A DNA stretch of 64,000 nt. Origin: Antrihabitans stalactiti (GTDB taxonomy: Bacteria; Actinomycetota; Actinomycetes; Mycobacteriales; Mycobacteriaceae). Each line of letters begins with the position of its first letter. Position 1 is the first letter of the stretch. The notes under the pieces are model-generated. The model was not told the origin of the DNA, did no database searches, and worked only from the letters and a program-made list of their open reading frames with translations. The position numbers and the translations under genes were made by a program. The stretch is taken from contig NZ_VCQU01000001.1 in the NCBI RefSeq assembly GCF_012932915.1, forward strand, positions 434,001-498,000, written 5' to 3'. Shown here one piece after another: positions 25,590-34,213 of this stretch.

Positions 25590-27203
25590 TCACCTGACCT
25601 CGTCGAGTCGATCGGACAGGATCGCGTCGCGAAGAACGAACTTCTGGACCTTGCCGGACGCCGTCAGCGGTAGTGCGTCGGTAATGAACCACCGCTTCGG
25701 TACCTTGAACGGCGCAACTCGCTGGCCGAGCTGACGACGCACTGATTCGACAAGTTCGGCTGGCCGTCGTTCGCCGCGGACCACGAGGACGGCAGCGACC
25801 GTTTCGCCCCACTTCTCGTGCGGCACACCGACGACCGCCGCCTGTGCCACCGCGGAATGCTCGACGAGCCTGGACTCGACCTCCGCAGGAGCAATATTTT
25901 CGCCACCGCTGATGATGAGATCTTTGAGTCGTCCGGTGAGCGTGATGTAGCCACGCTCGTCCATCGATCCGAGGTCGCCAAGGTGCAACCAACCGTCGCC
26001 GTCGACGGTGCGTGTGGTGGCGTCCGGATCTTTGTAGTACTCGATCATCTGCTGGTATCCACGGGCACAGATCTCGCCCTGTACGCCCAGCGGCGCCGTC
26101 GCACCCGAGACCGTGTCGACGATCTTGACCTCGACCTGACCGATCGGCCGACCCACCGTGCCGAGCTGATCCTCGATCGCGTCGGACCGACGAATCAAGG
26201 TGAGCACCGGGGCAAGCTCGGTCTGGCCGAACAGATTGTGGACCGCGCCGCCGAACACTCGGCGCGCGCCTTCGATCATCACGGCAGGCACATTCGCTGC
26301 TCCACCGAGGATGCTCCGGAACTGCGGTGCGGGTCGGTCGTTGTTCCGCATCGTCTCGAGAAGCGCGCCGAGGATCGTTGGCACAAAGAAGAGCACCGTT
26401 GCCTTCTCCTCGATTGCCCAGTCCAGAACTGACTGGGGCGCAAACGTTTCCACGAGTAGCGCGGTGCCCGCGATGGACAGCGGGCCCAAGGTCCCGATGA
26501 CACACGACGCGGTATGGAACATCGGCAGCGGGTTGACGCACACCGCGCCTTCGGTGATCTCCGCTGCTTCCATCGTCAGCATTGCGACGTTGACGAGCGA
26601 ACGGTGGCGAAGCAGAACACCTTTAGGCAGTCCCGTCGTTCCCGAGGTGTACTGCAGCATTGCAGGAGCGTCAGGATCGGTGGCAGTGGAGACGAACTCG
26701 GCCGAGCCACCCCGCCAACGATCCCGCTCGGACAGGCTGATGACGTGCACCAACGATGGGACGTCCGAGGCAACCTTCGAGACCACGGCAGCCATGTCGT
26801 AGTCCCGATTCGCATCGGCGTGAATAAGGACCGTCGCACTGGAATGCGTCAAGGCGTAACGCAATTCGTCCGCACGGAAGACCGGATTGATCGCGACCAA
26901 CGTTCGGCCGGCAAGCGCGGCGCCGTACTGCACGATCGGCCATTCGACGACGTTCGGTGCCCAGATCGCAACGAAGTCGCCGGGCTCGGTCAGCTCGGTC
27001 AGAGCCGACGCCACCCGCCGGGCCTCCTCGTACAGCTCGCCGTAAGTGAGACGGCGCAGTTGGGTGGTTCCGTGCGGGGTACCGACGAGCGCCACCCTCG
27101 CATTGTGGGTGTCTGCGCGTTCCGCAAGCAGAGTGCCGACCGTGTGCTCCGACAGCGCTACCGAACTGTCTGCTGGCCAATATGATTCGACGAGTGTGGT
27201 CAT
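25590..27203 (-). CDS. Acyl-CoA synthetase (AMP-forming), second copy
   Basis: CoA ligase of 537 residues with YTSGTTGLPKGVL, GQTELAPV, LHLGDLGSMDERGY and LTASGKVQKF. The ATG at 27203 has an exceptionally good AGGAGGAGA site. The two ligases of this operon differ strongly in sequence, so they probably activate different acids, for example the parent compound and a ring-cleavage product. Confidence 0.93.
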   Translation of the reverse strand: MTTLVESYWPADSSVALSEHTVGTLLAERADTHNARVALVGTPHGTTQLRRLTYGELYEEARRVASALTELTEPGDFVAIWAPNVVEWPIVQYGAALAGRTLVAINPVFRADELRYALTHSSATVLIHADANRDYDMAAVVSKVASDVPSLVHVISLSERDRWRGGSAEFVSTATDPDAPAMLQYTSGTTGLPKGVLLRHRSLVNVAMLTMEAAEITEGAVCVNPLPMFHTASCVIGTLGPLSIAGTALLVETFAPQSVLDWAIEEKATVLFFVPTILGALLETMRNNDRPAPQFRSILGGAANVPAVMIEGARRVFGGAVHNLFGQTELAPVLTLIRRSDAIEDQLGTVGRPIGQVEVKIVDTVSGATAPLGVQGEICARGYQQMIEYYKDPDATTRTVDGDGWLHLGDLGSMDERGYITLTGRLKDLIISGGENIAPAEVESRLVEHSAVAQAAVVGVPHEKWGETVAAVLVVRGERRPAELVESVRRQLGQRVAPFKVPKRWFITDALPLTASGKVQKFVLRDAILSDRLDEVR

Positions 27204-27216
27204 GTGTCTCCTCCTA

Positions 27217-27990
27217 CTAACTGCCGGTAAAGACCGGGCGGCGACGGTCGTGGAATGCGCTGACACCCTCGGCGAAATCGTCGGTGTCGAAAAGCTTGGC
27301 CTGGCTGTCGACCTCGTGATCGAGGATCGCGAACGGATCGCTCGGCCAGCGGGCGAGCAGCGACTTCATTTCCCGAACAGCTAGCGGCGGGGCCGCTGTC
27401 ATCGCATCTGCGTCGGCGAGGGCGGCGGTCAGGACCGATCCGGGTTCTGCGACGGCATCGACCATGCCCAGTTCGAATGCTTCGAGCCCGGACAGCCTGC
27501 GCGGCAACAGCATCAACTGTTTGGCCCGCGCCGGCCCCACGCGCGCTGGTAGCGAGGCGAAGATCCCCATGTCACCCGCCAGACCGACACCGGTGAAGGC
27601 GGTGCTGAACACAGCATCCGATGCGGCGACCACGCGGTCGCATGCCAAGGCCAGCGACGTCCCGGCGCCGAATGCCGAACCTTCCACCGCGGCAACAACA
27701 GGTTTCGGACCACCCCAGATCGCGCGGACGACGCGTTGCGCGGCCTGGGCTCGCGGACGAGTCTTCTCTTCGCCTTGGCGCGCCATCGTCGAGATGTCGC
27801 CCCCCGAACAGAAGGACGAACCGGCTCCGGTCAGCACGATCGCCCGAATCATGCTGTCCGCCATTGCGTCATCGAGTCGTTCGGCCAACGCGACGCGCAG
27901 CGGGAGGTCGATCGCGTTGCGTCGCTGCGGACGATTCAGCGTTATGATCCGCACGGCGCCGCGGTCTTCGGTGACGACCACGTCGGTCAT
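27217..27990 (-). CDS. Enoyl-CoA hydratase/isomerase
   Basis: Crotonase of 257 residues. The oxyanion-hole segments are FCSGGDIS and GSAFGAGTSLALACD. The loop that carries the second catalytic Glu reads GLAGDMG, so Asp or no acid is present there. It begins with GTG-ATG directly after the TAG of the preceding gene; ATG 27990 is chosen (GGGGAG upstream). It is one of three tandem crotonases, which may include isomerase, hydratase and C-C hydrolase activities. Confidence 0.92.
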   Translation of the reverse strand: MTDVVVTEDRGAVRIITLNRPQRRNAIDLPLRVALAERLDDAMADSMIRAIVLTGAGSSFCSGGDISTMARQGEEKTRPRAQAAQRVVRAIWGGPKPVVAAVEGSAFGAGTSLALACDRVVAASDAVFSTAFTGVGLAGDMGIFASLPARVGPARAKQLMLLPRRLSGLEAFELGMVDAVAEPGSVLTAALADADAMTAAPPLAVREMKSLLARWPSDPFAILDHEVDSQAKLFDTDDFAEGVSAFHDRRRPVFTGS

Positions 27991-27993
27991 CAC

Positions 27994-28791
27994 CTAACTC
28001 CCCACGAACTTCGGGGATCGCCGCTCGATCACGGCGGCGAGGCCTTCGAGCGAATCGGCGGTGCCCGATAGCGCAGCTACGGTCCGCGCTTCTTCCGGGA
28101 GTCGATCGGCGATCGTTGCCCCAACGCCGGCCCACAGCAACCGCTTCGTCGCGCCGACTGCCTTCGGTGCCATATCGGTGAATTGCTTTGCGTAGGCATG
28201 CGCTTCGGACTCGACAGCGTCGTCGTCGACAATCTTGGTCAGCAGGCCGATCGCCAGCGCATCGTCGGCGGTCAACGTCGGGTTCGTCAGCAGGATCTCG
28301 GTCGCCTTGCGTAGGCCGACCAGCTGCGTCAGCGTGACCGATACGCCGGCGTCGGGCGCCATGCCCACGCGGACCGCACCGGACATGAACTTCGCCGAGC
28401 GGCCCGCGATGACGAAGTCGGAAGCGCACACCAGGCCGAAACCACCTCCGCCCGCTGCAAAGCCGTGAACACCGGCAATGACAGGGGCCTCCAGTTGGAT
28501 CAGCGCGGCGATCGCGAGTTGAAGCCAGGCTGTCGCCTCGCGCAGATAGTCGGGAAGCTGCTCACCCTTGGACGCGAACGTACGGACGTCGCCGCCCGCG
28601 CAGAAGTGCTTCCCCTCGCCGGTCAGCACCACGGCACGGACCGACGGGTCGCCATGGCATTGGAGGACAGCCGCGTGCAATGCCTGCAGGAACGGCACGT
28701 CCATCCCGTTGGCTGCCTGCGGGCGATTCAGGCGCAGGCGGGCGATTCCGTCGTCGTCGATGTCGAGCAGGATTGGAGCAGAGTCAGGCAT
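27994..28791 (-). CDS. Enoyl-CoA hydratase/isomerase
   Basis: Crotonase of 265 residues with HFCAGGDVRTF and HGFAAGGGGFGLVCASDFV. Its active-site loop is GMAPDAGVS, lacking the hydratase Glu and favouring an isomerase or unconventional activity. It is co-translated: its start region overlaps the next crotonase by 8 bases and its stop abuts the following start. Confidence 0.92.
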   Translation of the reverse strand: MPDSAPILLDIDDDGIARLRLNRPQAANGMDVPFLQALHAAVLQCHGDPSVRAVVLTGEGKHFCAGGDVRTFASKGEQLPDYLREATAWLQLAIAALIQLEAPVIAGVHGFAAGGGGFGLVCASDFVIAGRSAKFMSGAVRVGMAPDAGVSVTLTQLVGLRKATEILLTNPTLTADDALAIGLLTKIVDDDAVESEAHAYAKQFTDMAPKAVGATKRLLWAGVGATIADRLPEEARTVAALSGTADSLEGLAAVIERRSPKFVGS

Positions 28792-29551
28792 TCGAGGATC
28801 CCTTCGTGAACGAATCGATTCCTGCGCCCGCTGAGGAACGAGTTAGGTGCGTAAGGACGGCCGTGTGCTCCATTGCAAGCCCTTCGGCCAGCGGCAAGGT
28901 CAGGCCCGCGTAGACGAGCCGCTTGCTTTCCGCCAGTGCTACGGGGTCTTTGGCCGCAAGCTTCTGCGCAAAGTCGGTGACGGCGTTTCCGAACTCCTCC
29001 GCCGCAAACTGCCGATACGCCAGCCCCCAAGCGATGGCCTCTGGGGCGGTCAGTCGATCGCCGGTCAGCATGTGCGCCAGGGCGCGCTGCCGTCCAACGA
29101 GTCGGGGCAGCCGCTGACTACTCCCCCCACCCGGGATCTGACCGAACCGTGAATGAGTGTCCGCGACAATGGCGTTCTCGTGAATCAGGACGATGTCAGC
29201 GGCTTGCATCAACTCGAAGCCACCCGCCATCGCGTACCCTTCGACGGCGCAGATCACCGGAACCGCCAACTCCTCGATCGTCGCGCAGGCGTGCCCGAAA
29301 TTGCGGAACAACTCCGCCATCGCGTGGACGCCCGCCGCACGCAGTCGCGCCAACTCATGGAAATCGCCACCGACACAGAAGTTTCCGCCGGAGCCGCGGA
29401 TGACGATCACGTTCACATCGTCGACAATCTCGCACAGCGCTCGCCCCAGTTCGCGACCCAGTTCGACGGTGATCGCGTTCATCTGCGCGGGCCTGTTCAG
29501 CGTGATCGTGCCCACTGCCCCGTTTCGTTCGACGAGCACAACGTCCGTCAC
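28784..29551 (-). CDS. Enoyl-CoA hydratase/isomerase
   Basis: Crotonase of 255 residues with NFCVGGDFHEL and EGYAMAGGFELMQAADI. The loop after the oxyanion hole is RFGQIPGGGSSQRLPRLVG, with Gly where a catalytic Glu would stand. It overlaps the SDR gene upstream by ATGA. All three crotonases of this operon deviate at that second acid, which is a noticeable common feature. Confidence 0.92.
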   Translation of the reverse strand: MTDVVLVERNGAVGTITLNRPAQMNAITVELGRELGRALCEIVDDVNVIVIRGSGGNFCVGGDFHELARLRAAGVHAMAELFRNFGHACATIEELAVPVICAVEGYAMAGGFELMQAADIVLIHENAIVADTHSRFGQIPGGGSSQRLPRLVGRQRALAHMLTGDRLTAPEAIAWGLAYRQFAAEEFGNAVTDFAQKLAAKDPVALAESKRLVYAGLTLPLAEGLAMEHTAVLTHLTRSSAGAGIDSFTKGSSNA

Positions 29552-30315
29552 ATCAACCGCCCCCCGCCGACTTCGAGGACAGCGCCCGTCATGTAGCTGG
29601 ACAGACTCGATGCGAGAAACAAAGCAGCGCCTGCAACTTCGGCGGGCTCGCCTGCGCGTTTCATCGGGATGGCCGACTCACGTTCTGCGAACACCTCGGG
29701 CGCCATAGCCTCGGTCATGGCGGTTCGGATCAGGCCAGGTTGAATGGCGTTGACGCGGACTCCTTTGTGCGCGAGTTCCTTTGCCGCAGACTTGGTCAGC
29801 CCGATGATGCCGGCTTTTGCGGCGCTGTAGTTCGTCTGCCCCGGGTTGCCGGACTTACCCGACAGTGACGACATGTTGATGATCGATCCGCTACCGGCTC
29901 CGCGCATGACCGCCGATGCTGCACGCACACCGAGCCAGGTGCCTTTGAGGTGCACGTTGATCACCGCGTCGAAGTCTTCCGGACGCAGATTCCGCAGTGA
30001 CGCGTCACGCGTGATCCCTGCGTTGTTCACGTACACGTCGAGCGACCCGAACTCGCTGACCGCGGTGTCGACTGCCGCCTGTACCGATGCCTCGTCGGTG
30101 ACATTGCACGCGACACCGACGAGACGACCAACTGCGGCGCTCGGCTTGTTCGGATCTGCTGCGAGGGCGGTGGCCGCTGCCGCTGCCTTCTCGCCGTCGA
30201 TATCGGCCAGAACAACGCTCGCACCGTGTGAATAAAAGAGGCGCGCGATTTCCAGACCGATGCCGTTCGCGGCGCCCGTGACCACTGCTGCGTCACCCGC
30301 GACCAGACCGCTCAT
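29548..30315 (-). CDS. Short-chain dehydrogenase, FabG-like
   Basis: NAD(P)-dependent 3-hydroxyacyl-CoA or ketoreductase-type SDR of 255 residues. Motifs: TGAANGIGLEIARLF, NNAGITRD and the catalytic set MSSLSGKSGNPGQTNYSAAK. The ATG at 30315 overlaps the MaoC stop. With the SDR at 16065 it gives the operon two candidate 3-hydroxyacyl-CoA or diol dehydrogenases. One may oxidise the cis-diol made by the dioxygenase (inference). Confidence 0.93.
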   Translation of the reverse strand: MSGLVAGDAAVVTGAANGIGLEIARLFYSHGASVVLADIDGEKAAAAATALAADPNKPSAAVGRLVGVACNVTDEASVQAAVDTAVSEFGSLDVYVNNAGITRDASLRNLRPEDFDAVINVHLKGTWLGVRAASAVMRGAGSGSIINMSSLSGKSGNPGQTNYSAAKAGIIGLTKSAAKELAHKGVRVNAIQPGLIRTAMTEAMAPEVFAERESAIPMKRAGEPAEVAGAALFLASSLSSYMTGAVLEVGGGRLM

Positions 30316-30764
30316 GCCACGAACCGCACGATCGACTGAGCGATGCACGCCGGCTTGGCCGAACCTTCGACCTCGATGGTGACGTCGACCTGCCCCTGCA
30401 CCCCGCCCGGCACCTTCGACACCGCTGCGACGACCGCACTTGCGCGCACTCGGGAACCGACCGGGACAGGCGAGGCGAACCGGACTTTGTCGAACCCGTA
30501 GTTCACGGCCATCGTGATGCCGTCGACCTTGTAGAGCTCGTGCACGAGGACCGGCAACAGCGACAGCGTCAACAAACCGTGCGCGATCGTCGTGCCGAAC
30601 GGGCCTGTAGCTGCCTTCACCGGATCGACATGTATCCATTGGTGATCGCCCGTGGCCTCGGCGAACTTGTCGATGCGAGCCTGATCGATCACGACCCAGT
30701 CGGTGGTTCCCAGGACGTCGCCCTGCGCTGTCGCGAACTCGTCGACACCGTTGTAGACCTTCAC
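30312..30764 (-). CDS. MaoC-like (R)-enoyl-CoA hydratase
   Basis: Single-hotdog hydratase of 150 residues. The catalytic Asp and His are in TGDHQWIHVDP, followed by the GPFGTTIAHGLLTLSL hydratase-2 motif. GTG 30764 is preferred because GGGAGA sits six bases upstream; GTG 30770 is too close to it. It is the first gene of the 15-gene operon. Operator copy 4 lies 36 bases upstream of the start. Confidence 0.92.
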   Translation of the reverse strand: MKVYNGVDEFATAQGDVLGTTDWVVIDQARIDKFAEATGDHQWIHVDPVKAATGPFGTTIAHGLLTLSLLPVLVHELYKVDGITMAVNYGFDKVRFASPVPVGSRVRASAVVAAVSKVPGGVQGQVDVTIEVEGSAKPACIAQSIVRFVA

Positions 30765-30799
30765 GTGCACTCTCCCGTAGCTCGGTTCGGACTTGAATT

Positions 30800-30816
30800 G
30801 AATATAGATTAAAACT
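30800..30816. promoter_or_regulatory. Palindromic operator, copy 4
   Basis: GAATATAGATTAAAACT. The left half fits the shared dyad perfectly and the right half is degenerate. AATATAGATTAAA is identical to the complement of copy 1. It is placed where it could block transcription of the 15-gene operon. Confidence 0.6.
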
Positions 30817-30849
30817 TGGACGAGCGTCAACGTCGGCTGCTACTGTTTT

Positions 30850-30866
30850 GAATCGAACATAAATTC
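30850..30866. promoter_or_regulatory. Palindromic operator, copy 5
   Basis: GAATCGAACATAAATTC, extended by TT and AA to TTGAAT...ATTCAA. It lies 50 bases from copy 4 and 31 bases before the SDR gene at 30898, so the divergent pair carries one site per direction as at 12154/12225. Confidence 0.68.
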
Positions 30867-30897
30867 AAGGACGTACCGGCAGGATAGGAAAACCGCC

Positions 30898-31695
30898 ATG
30901 GACCTGGGACTACGCGGCGCGCGCGTACTTGTGACGGGCGGGGCGTCCAACATCGGCCGCGGCATCCTGCACGGATTCGCCCGCGAGGGCGCACGGATCG
31001 TCATCAGTGACATCGACGGTCCGCAGGCGGAGAAGGTCCGCGCCGAGGCACTGGAACTGGGCGCCGACGCGGTCGAGGTCGAAGTGGCAGACCTGACCGG
31101 ACCGAGCGCAGCGGACGCCGCCGTTGCGCACGTGGTGAGTAGCTGGGGCGGGATCGACGCGCTTGTGAACAACGCCGGGTGGAGTGTTCCGGGGTTCATC
31201 GCCGAAGACACCGACCGCACGAAGTGGCAACGGACAGTCGAAATCAACTTCTTCACAGCGATCGCCTGCACGCAGGCCGCGATTCCCTCGATGAAAGAGG
31301 CGGGTTGCGGATCGATCGTCTTCATTGCCAGCGACGCCGCCTTCGGCCAGATAAGGCAGGGCATCTACGGCGCGACGAAAGCGGCGCTCATCGCGCTCGC
31401 TCGAACCACTGCTCGCGAGCACGGTAGGCACGGAATCCGGTCGAACGTCATCTGTCCAGGTTTGGTAATCCCCGACAGCCCCGACGCCGTAGGCGCCGAC
31501 AGCCTGTGGGCCGTCGGACAGGACGCGGTGTTCAACGACAAGCAGATCGAGTTTCTGCGCAAGGACATTCCGCTGCGCAGGCTGACTACCGCCGAAGACA
31601 TCGCGAATTCCGTCGTATGGGCTTCGTCCCATACAGCCGCACGCCAGGTCACCGGTCAGGTGCTCTCGGTCAGCGGCGGCTACACGATGCCCTGA
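30898..31695 (+). CDS. Short-chain dehydrogenase/reductase
   Basis: NAD(P)-dependent SDR of 265 residues: TGGASNIGRGILHGF, NNAGWSVPG and catalytic Ser/Tyr/Lys in ASDAAFGQIRQGIYGATK. AGGATAGGAA precedes the ATG. It is divergent from the 15-gene operon and followed 12 bases later by the TetR gene, so the SDR and regulator are co-expressed and probably auto-regulated through operator copy 5. Confidence 0.92.
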   Translation: MDLGLRGARVLVTGGASNIGRGILHGFAREGARIVISDIDGPQAEKVRAEALELGADAVEVEVADLTGPSAADAAVAHVVSSWGGIDALVNNAGWSVPGFIAEDTDRTKWQRTVEINFFTAIACTQAAIPSMKEAGCGSIVFIASDAAFGQIRQGIYGATKAALIALARTTAREHGRHGIRSNVICPGLVIPDSPDAVGADSLWAVGQDAVFNDKQIEFLRKDIPLRRLTTAEDIANSVVWASSHTAARQVTGQVLSVSGGYTMP

Positions 31696-31707
31696 GGGGC
31701 CTCCGAC

Positions 31708-32358
31708 ATGAGCATCAAACAGAATCGCTCGAACGCGACGCGCGAACGAATCCTCGCAGCGGCAGCACTCGTCCTGACCCGAAAGGGTTACGCGGGTACC
31801 CGACTCGTCGATATCGCCGAGCTTGCGCAGCTGCGTGCGCCGGCTGTGTACTACTACTTCGAATCTCGTGACGAGCTTGTCGCGGAGGTGATGGTCGTGG
31901 GCCAGCAGCGGCTACGCGACCACGTGAGCGCGGCGCTCGACGCACTGCCGCCCGAGACACCGGCTCTCGAACGCATCTGCACGGCGATCGAGGCGCACCT
32001 GCGAGTCGAGCTGGAGCTGTCCGACTTCGCCACCGCAGTGTCGCGCAATAGCGGGCAAGTGCCTCCTGATATCCGCACCGAGCTCGCCCGCGAGTCGGCG
32101 GAGTACCACGCGCTGTGGCGGAGTCTCCTGAGCGAGGCGCAGGACGACGGTGTAATCCGGCCGGATGTCGACCTCAGAGCAGCCCGGATGCTTATCATCG
32201 GCGCGCTCAACTGGGCGCCGGAGTGGTGGAACTCTTCTCGCGGCTCCGTGGATTCCGTTGTGGCAACTGCACAATCGATGATCAGGCACGGCCTCGACGC
32301 CGCCCCCACGCTCGTATCGCTAATTGATCGCCGCAGTCGCTGTCTGGAGTCGAAATAG
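31708..32358 (+). CDS. TetR-family transcriptional regulator (paralogue of 7497-8195)
   Basis: Regulator of 216 residues. The helix-turn-helix is in RERILAAAALVLTRKGYAG and VYYYFESRDEL; the C-terminal half shares HLRVELELSDF, SRNSGQVP and GALNWAPEWWN with the TetR at 7497. Similar recognition helices and the presence of the same palindrome next to both genes suggest shared or overlapping targets. Its last 39 bases overlap the 3' end of the opposite-strand adenylate cyclase gene. Confidence 0.92.
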   Translation: MSIKQNRSNATRERILAAAALVLTRKGYAGTRLVDIAELAQLRAPAVYYYFESRDELVAEVMVVGQQRLRDHVSAALDALPPETPALERICTAIEAHLRVELELSDFATAVSRNSGQVPPDIRTELARESAEYHALWRSLLSEAQDDGVIRPDVDLRAARMLIIGALNWAPEWWNSSRGSVDSVVATAQSMIRHGLDAAPTLVSLIDRRSRCLESK

Positions 32359-33483
32359 TTCGCGCCCTTCGCCGTAACCCTTCAGGTTGAAGACGCCGGC
32401 CGATTCGCACCGGAGTTCTGCGCCATCCAGGCGATTACGCATCGCCTCATCGACCAGGATGACATCCGTTTTGGCGACAGCGGAGATTCGGCTGGCGAGA
32501 TTGACGGTTCGGCCGATCCAGTCCCCCGCACTCGGCAATGCCGGCCCCCACGCAATTCCCGCGTGTAGGGATGGCAATTTCTCGGTGCGCGCGGCCGCGA
32601 AAATCTTCAGGACGGTCCGCGCGAGTGCGTTCGGATCGGGCGAAATGAGCATGACCGCGTCGCCGACCGTCTTGACGAACCGAACAGGAGGTTGGACCGC
32701 GTCCGTCGTCACCCTGTCGAGGCGTTCCGCCAACTGCGCAAGTTCGGTCGGCGTCGCAGCCTCGCCGAGCGATGTGAAACCGACCATGTCGGCGAAGCAC
32801 ACTGCGATGTCACCGGTCGTCGCAGAATCAGTCGTGTCGTTGTCGGGAAATACCAGCAGCTCAAAGCGATTCGCGAGAACGTACGCGAGGATACTGGCCT
32901 GGATTTCGACCAACCGCGACACCTCCGTCGCGAGACGTAATGCCACTTCCGGGTGGTCGACCTCCGCACTCAGTCGCTCGTCCACGACCGACTCGACGGC
33001 ATCGGCAATCGCCCACAGGTTCCTTCCCAGTATTCGCGCGGAAGCGAAGATGCCCTCCTCGTCGAGCCCGAGTTGACGATATTCGACGAGTACTTGTGCC
33101 AACCGCAGATCTTCTCGACTGAAGTCTGCGGACGTCGTGCTGGATACGCCTCGGCCCATGGCTCGGAACCACCTCGCCACCTCACTGACTGGCAGGCGGG
33201 AGCGATCCGAAATCTCTTCGAGCGTGTACCTCGTGCCACCTGCCGTCAGCGCATCCTTCAGCAACAGGTGACCGAGCCTGCCCGCCTGCGCGGCTTGCAC
33301 CAACTCGGGCGTCGACAATCCAGTGTTGGACAGGCGCAAGAGCAACGCTCGCCTAGCCTTTCGAGCGTCGCCGGTGAGGCCGTTCAGTAGTCCAGCATCG
33401 GAAATTTCGCGGCTCCGAGCAGTTCTAGCCCACGCTGATGAAAGCCAAGAAGGCAGCCGGACACGCCCCTTGTCGACTCGCAT
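32320..33483 (-). CDS. Class III adenylate cyclase with N-terminal regulatory domain, Rv1264-like
   Basis: Makes cAMP from ATP. It has 387 residues from ATG 33483; the frame continues to a TTG at 33552 and the true start is uncertain. The N-terminal about 215 residues align in style with the pH-sensing autoinhibitory domain of mycobacterial Rv1264 (LLNGLTGDARKARRALLLRL; TRYTLEEISDRSRLPV). The catalytic domain shows metal Asp232 in FADMVGFTSLGE, purine-specifying Lys271 and metal Asp275 in VKTVGDAVML, and the Asn/Arg of GRTVNLASRIS. All key residues are present, so it should be active. No membrane segment is seen. Confidence 0.88.
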   Translation of the reverse strand: MRVDKGRVRLPSWLSSAWARTARSREISDAGLLNGLTGDARKARRALLLRLSNTGLSTPELVQAAQAGRLGHLLLKDALTAGGTRYTLEEISDRSRLPVSEVARWFRAMGRGVSSTTSADFSREDLRLAQVLVEYRQLGLDEEGIFASARILGRNLWAIADAVESVVDERLSAEVDHPEVALRLATEVSRLVEIQASILAYVLANRFELLVFPDNDTTDSATTGDIAVCFADMVGFTSLGEAATPTELAQLAERLDRVTTDAVQPPVRFVKTVGDAVMLISPDPNALARTVLKIFAAARTEKLPSLHAGIAWGPALPSAGDWIGRTVNLASRISAVAKTDVILVDEAMRNRLDGAELRCESAGVFNLKGYGEGRELFRLQTATAAIN

Positions 33484-33709
33484 CAGTGCAACTCGCAATC
33501 TGGGCAGCGGCCGCCGACCATCGAATTCGGATAGTGACCTCAGGCAATTCAATCATTTTCACTAGCTATACGACGCACAGTCTCGAAGCACGGCGAAGCC
33601 GCGCACCACGGCATCGAGAGTGTGATCATGCGCAAGACGGTTGCCAGCCACACGATTTTGTGAGTCGAACGGGTCGTCCCGAGGTTGGTCTCCGCCACGG
33701 ATGACGACG

Positions 33710-34213
33710 TCAGATTCCGAATCCCGGCGGGAAGCAGACAGGTCCCAAGCATGTAGGAGTGTCGACGAGGACCGATGGCGGCTGTGCCGTCGGTGTCCAG
33801 CCTGCGTCCGTACCTTGATAGTGCGGAGCCGTTCCCCACCAGACAGTCTTTTCGTTCTCCGCCACGGCGCAATTCCAGTACACGTGGTAGTTGCCGTTGT
33901 ACATCGGGAACATCTCGACCACATGTTCCCGGGTCTTACCTGGTTGAAGATCGACCGGACCCCACGTATCAGCAGGACTTCCGGCATGCGGGGCGGCGGG
34001 GTCGAGGTACAGGAATATGCCACAGAGTGTGAGTGGCGCGGAGTAGTTGTTGGTCACTTGGATGGTGATCTTCTTGCCAGTTCCGAAGGCCGTGAGTGTC
34101 ACTGCGTCCGGAACGCTGGGATTCGGTGGTGCCGCCGCAACAGGAGCAGCCCACCCCACCAGCAGCACTGCGGATCCGGTCATCGCCAGGAGCAATCGCT
34201 GAATGCGGCTCAT
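33710..34213 (-). CDS. Secreted protein of unknown function
   Basis: A 167-residue protein with a clear Sec signal peptide (MSRIQRLLLAMTGSAVLLVG, then an A-rich cleavage zone ending AAA-PPNP near residue 28). The mature part carries four cysteines and reads like a small beta-rich domain (ITIQVTNNYSAPLTLCGIFLYL). The ribosome site GGAGGTAAG is strong. I do not recognise the family. It is a single-gene unit and its neighbours give no hint of a role. Confidence 0.75.
   Translation of the reverse strand: MSRIQRLLLAMTGSAVLLVGWAAPVAAAPPNPSVPDAVTLTAFGTGKKITIQVTNNYSAPLTLCGIFLYLDPAAPHAGSPADTWGPVDLQPGKTREHVVEMFPMYNGNYHVYWNCAVAENEKTVWWGTAPHYQGTDAGWTPTAQPPSVLVDTPTCLGPVCFPPGFGI

Noticed and set aside
23924-26541. 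An 873-codon frame suggesting a larger acyl-CoA synthetase
   Set aside because: The portion beyond 25593 is Arg/Gly-rich shadow of the second synthetase gene; the true start is 25584 or 25593.
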